48,500 bases of DNA from Bugula neritina (taxonomy: Eukaryota > Bryozoa > Gymnolaemata > Cheilostomatida > Bugulidae). The stretch is from positions 15,379,998 through 15,428,497 of the forward strand of contig OZ037767.1 of the NCBI GenBank assembly GCA_964035545.1. Direction: 5' to 3'. Shown here in pieces: positions 46,324-48,500 of the stretch (position 1 is its first letter; the number at the start of each line of letters is the position of its first letter). A model generated the notes under the pieces. The model made no database searches, was not told the DNA's origin, and was given only the letters and a program-made list of their open reading frames with translations. Position numbers and translations under genes: made by a program.

Positions 46324-47888
46324 ACCTTCAACCATGCAGTAAATTGGCTTTGAGTTTGTAATAACTTTTATTTCTAGGGTAAAGATTTATTTTGGAATGC
46401 AAAATACTTTAATTAGTTTGCACATATGTAAGATACACAACTTGGTTTGCCTGTGAAATTGTAACACTACTCCAACCTCATCCTAAAAGGCTTAGACTAT
46501 ATATTTATTTTATGAATCTATTTTCAAATATAAGGATACAACTTGTTTGGAAAAATAGATCATATTGTTAATGAATCGCAAAGTAAACGGGGAAATCTAA
46601 TTGATTACAAATCGCAAACATCCCACATCGAATATATACTACACACTTTAAGCCGCACAATTATAAATTGTATAATTAGTTTTAATTTTACTTTAGGTAA
46701 TATTTTAAACAATTTTTTGTAGCAAAATAATTTCTTATAGACATTGTCTTAAATTAATTTTCGTCGACATGTGTTATAATGAATGATATATTTTGATGTT
46801 TTTAATAATATGTTACTTTATGTAACATATCAACAACTCATATACTAGTATTTGTTTATTAGATCTGTCTATAATTTAGAATGAATCGGGATAAATTGTG
46901 CTACATTGTATGGGTATGCTGCTTTAATATGGCAATTTTATATTTTTGCTATAGTTGGTGCTTATAAGCAAAACATATTATTATGATTATCAATATAATT
47001 ATTATTATAATGGTGTTGTAACATTGACATATATAAAATAATATAAATATTGACTATTTACATCATTTTAGGTTAATGTTGAAACAAAGATTATACGTAA
47101 AGATATTACTTTTATAGTTGTTTTTCATTACTTGGTGTATCTATTATGACAACATGCATTGAAATTATTCATCCACTCTCAGTTACACAACAACTTTATC
47201 ATAACAGCAGGGGAATCACAATGAAACATGATACCAACATTTTTCTCGTCTATTAGCATGAAATATTTGACAAAGTTAAACATTATCAGACATATCCAAA
47301 TGTTTACTGTCACTATTAGCATGAATATAGATTTTTCATACTTTTTATGACACTAATAGCATGAATTATCTTTGTATTCTGTTTATTTATTATAAATAAT
47401 ACATTAACTTTACCAGTTTTCTATATTCCACGATCTTGCTCTTATAACACACTTTATGTTACTTGATAATTGCAAAGTAAATATTATAAGGGTATCTCTT
47501 AAGTTGCCGGCACTTTAAACTGTAAGAACAAAATTTTCAACATGAGAATAATGAGGAAAAATCTATAAATGAAATTTTTTGTTATATATGACGGCATTGT
47601 TATAGGCTCTTTCAATAAGTTCACTTCGTAGATGCTACAACAGTAAGTTACTAACAAACTTTATTAATTTTATAGTGAAATATCATTTTCTTAAATTACA
47701 TAATTCGAACAGTTTTAGTTTCTATGTGGTATATAGCTGATTAAAGCACTACATAGAGCTGAGAAGCTCTGAACTTTAGTGAAATTAGTATTTCATTATC
47801 AGAAGTGGTTGGTGCGTGTATATGACTGTACTGTACTGTACTGACTGTACTGTATTCCGTGTGTGCATATAACTCTTGAAAAGACTCT

Positions 47889-47963
<75 letters not shown>

Positions 47964-48500
47964 TATATATTGAAGTAAACAAAGAACTTGTTATATCAAA
48001 GTAGAGATGAAGAATATTCTAGAAATATACGCTCTGATTCTGCTGATACAAGTGACTACTTCAGAATACATGGGATGTTATAAAGATAAAGGAGAGAGAG
48101 CATTGCCTTTAGTCACTAAAGTTACTAATATGACAGTAGACTTCTGTATAGGCTACTGCATCTATAGAGGTAAAGAGAATATGACGTAAATCTGTTTTTC
48201 TATTTAATATATTTTACCGTAATTATATAAACTTTATTACATATGTAATGTATTAAAATTGTGATTCTTTTACACCAATTATATGACTAATATTATCTTT
48301 TTCTCAAATATAATAAGCATATAATAATATTATATTATATTCTTAAACAGCAACTATATTTTTATTATTTTGCTCTCATCCAGTTATATAATACTTATGG
48401 CATCTTGATATTTTATTATTCTTGTACAGCAACTATATAAACATTATATAATTCTTGTATATAGTAATTATAAAAATGTTTCATTATTATTGTATATTAG
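46324..48500 (+). repeat. Segmental duplication, right copy (5' flank and exon 1 of copy F)
   Basis: Matches 3262-5858 with scattered substitutions and small indels; it lacks the foldback element and has a shorter TA tract (47894-47959). It runs to the window edge, so copy F is probably a whole-gene duplicate of copy B. Confidence 0.9.
48007..48169 (+). CDS. WSC-NHL-PAN family copy F, exon 1 only (runs off the window)
   Basis: 163 bases, same length and phase-1 GT donor (GAG/GTAAAG) as copy B exon 1. Signal peptide MKNILEIYALILLIQVTTS, then the first half of the WSC domain (MGCYKDKGERALPL, CIGYC). It differs from copy B at seven of 54 residues, six of them after the signal peptide. Exon 2 would lie roughly 390 bases downstream, beyond the edge. 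Whether the rest is intact cannot be seen. Confidence 0.85.

Overview
This is AT-rich, intron-bearing DNA of an invertebrate animal. The evidence is GT-AG introns, an intact six-exon COP9 signalosome subunit 7 gene, tRNA-derived SINEs, Ty3/gypsy-type LTR elements, WSC, PAN, ShKT and ankyrin domains, and many microsatellites. A sponge, cnidarian or other invertebrate would fit; the sequence alone does not decide. Exon structures were derived by hand from splice signals, reading phase and paralogue comparison, without transcript data.

The dominant theme is a dispersed five-copy gene family that I call WSC-NHL-PAN. Each complete copy has a signal peptide, a WSC domain split over exons 1 and 2, and a long third exon with an NHL-like propeller segment and a C-terminal PAN/apple-like cysteine module. 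All introns are phase 1. Copy A (minus strand, 1-2815) runs off the left edge and has GTG where ATG is expected. Copy B (5371-7943) and copy D (36942-39675) look intact. Copy C (11218-21716) is broken by a 7.5-kb LTR retrotransposon and a nonsense codon. Copy F (exon 1 at 48007-48169) runs off the right edge. B and F lie in two copies of a duplicated segment of over 2 kb (3262-5858 and 46324-48500). The paralogues are mosaics: short patches of near-identity sit in strongly diverged sequence, which suggests gene conversion.

The Ty3/gypsy element in copy C (13051-20552) is GC-rich and nearly complete: LTRs, a primer-binding site matching tRNA-Leu, gag, a textbook -1 frameshift signal, pol (one nonsense codon in reverse transcriptase), and an unusual third ORF with a C2H2 zinc finger. 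Removing the element and one copy of its 4-bp target duplication restores the host reading frame. A second, short LTR element (39886-42548) with identical LTRs encodes only Gag plus protease and is non-autonomous.

Between 23203 and 29760 (minus strand) lies an eight-exon gene with about 19 ankyrin-type repeats, a disordered Pro/Ser/Gln-rich middle and a small C-terminal region, with one in-frame TGA near its end. Its repeat array carries a recent 918-bp internal duplication. CSN7 follows at 32687-36122 on the plus strand. A two-exon gene for a protein with five ShKT domains lies at 43390-45073; an in-frame TAG separates domains 3 and 4. The remainder is AT-rich noncoding DNA with minisatellites, palindromes, a foldback insertion and SINE copies. 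Nothing in the window looks prokaryotic or operon-like; each gene appears to be an independent transcription unit.
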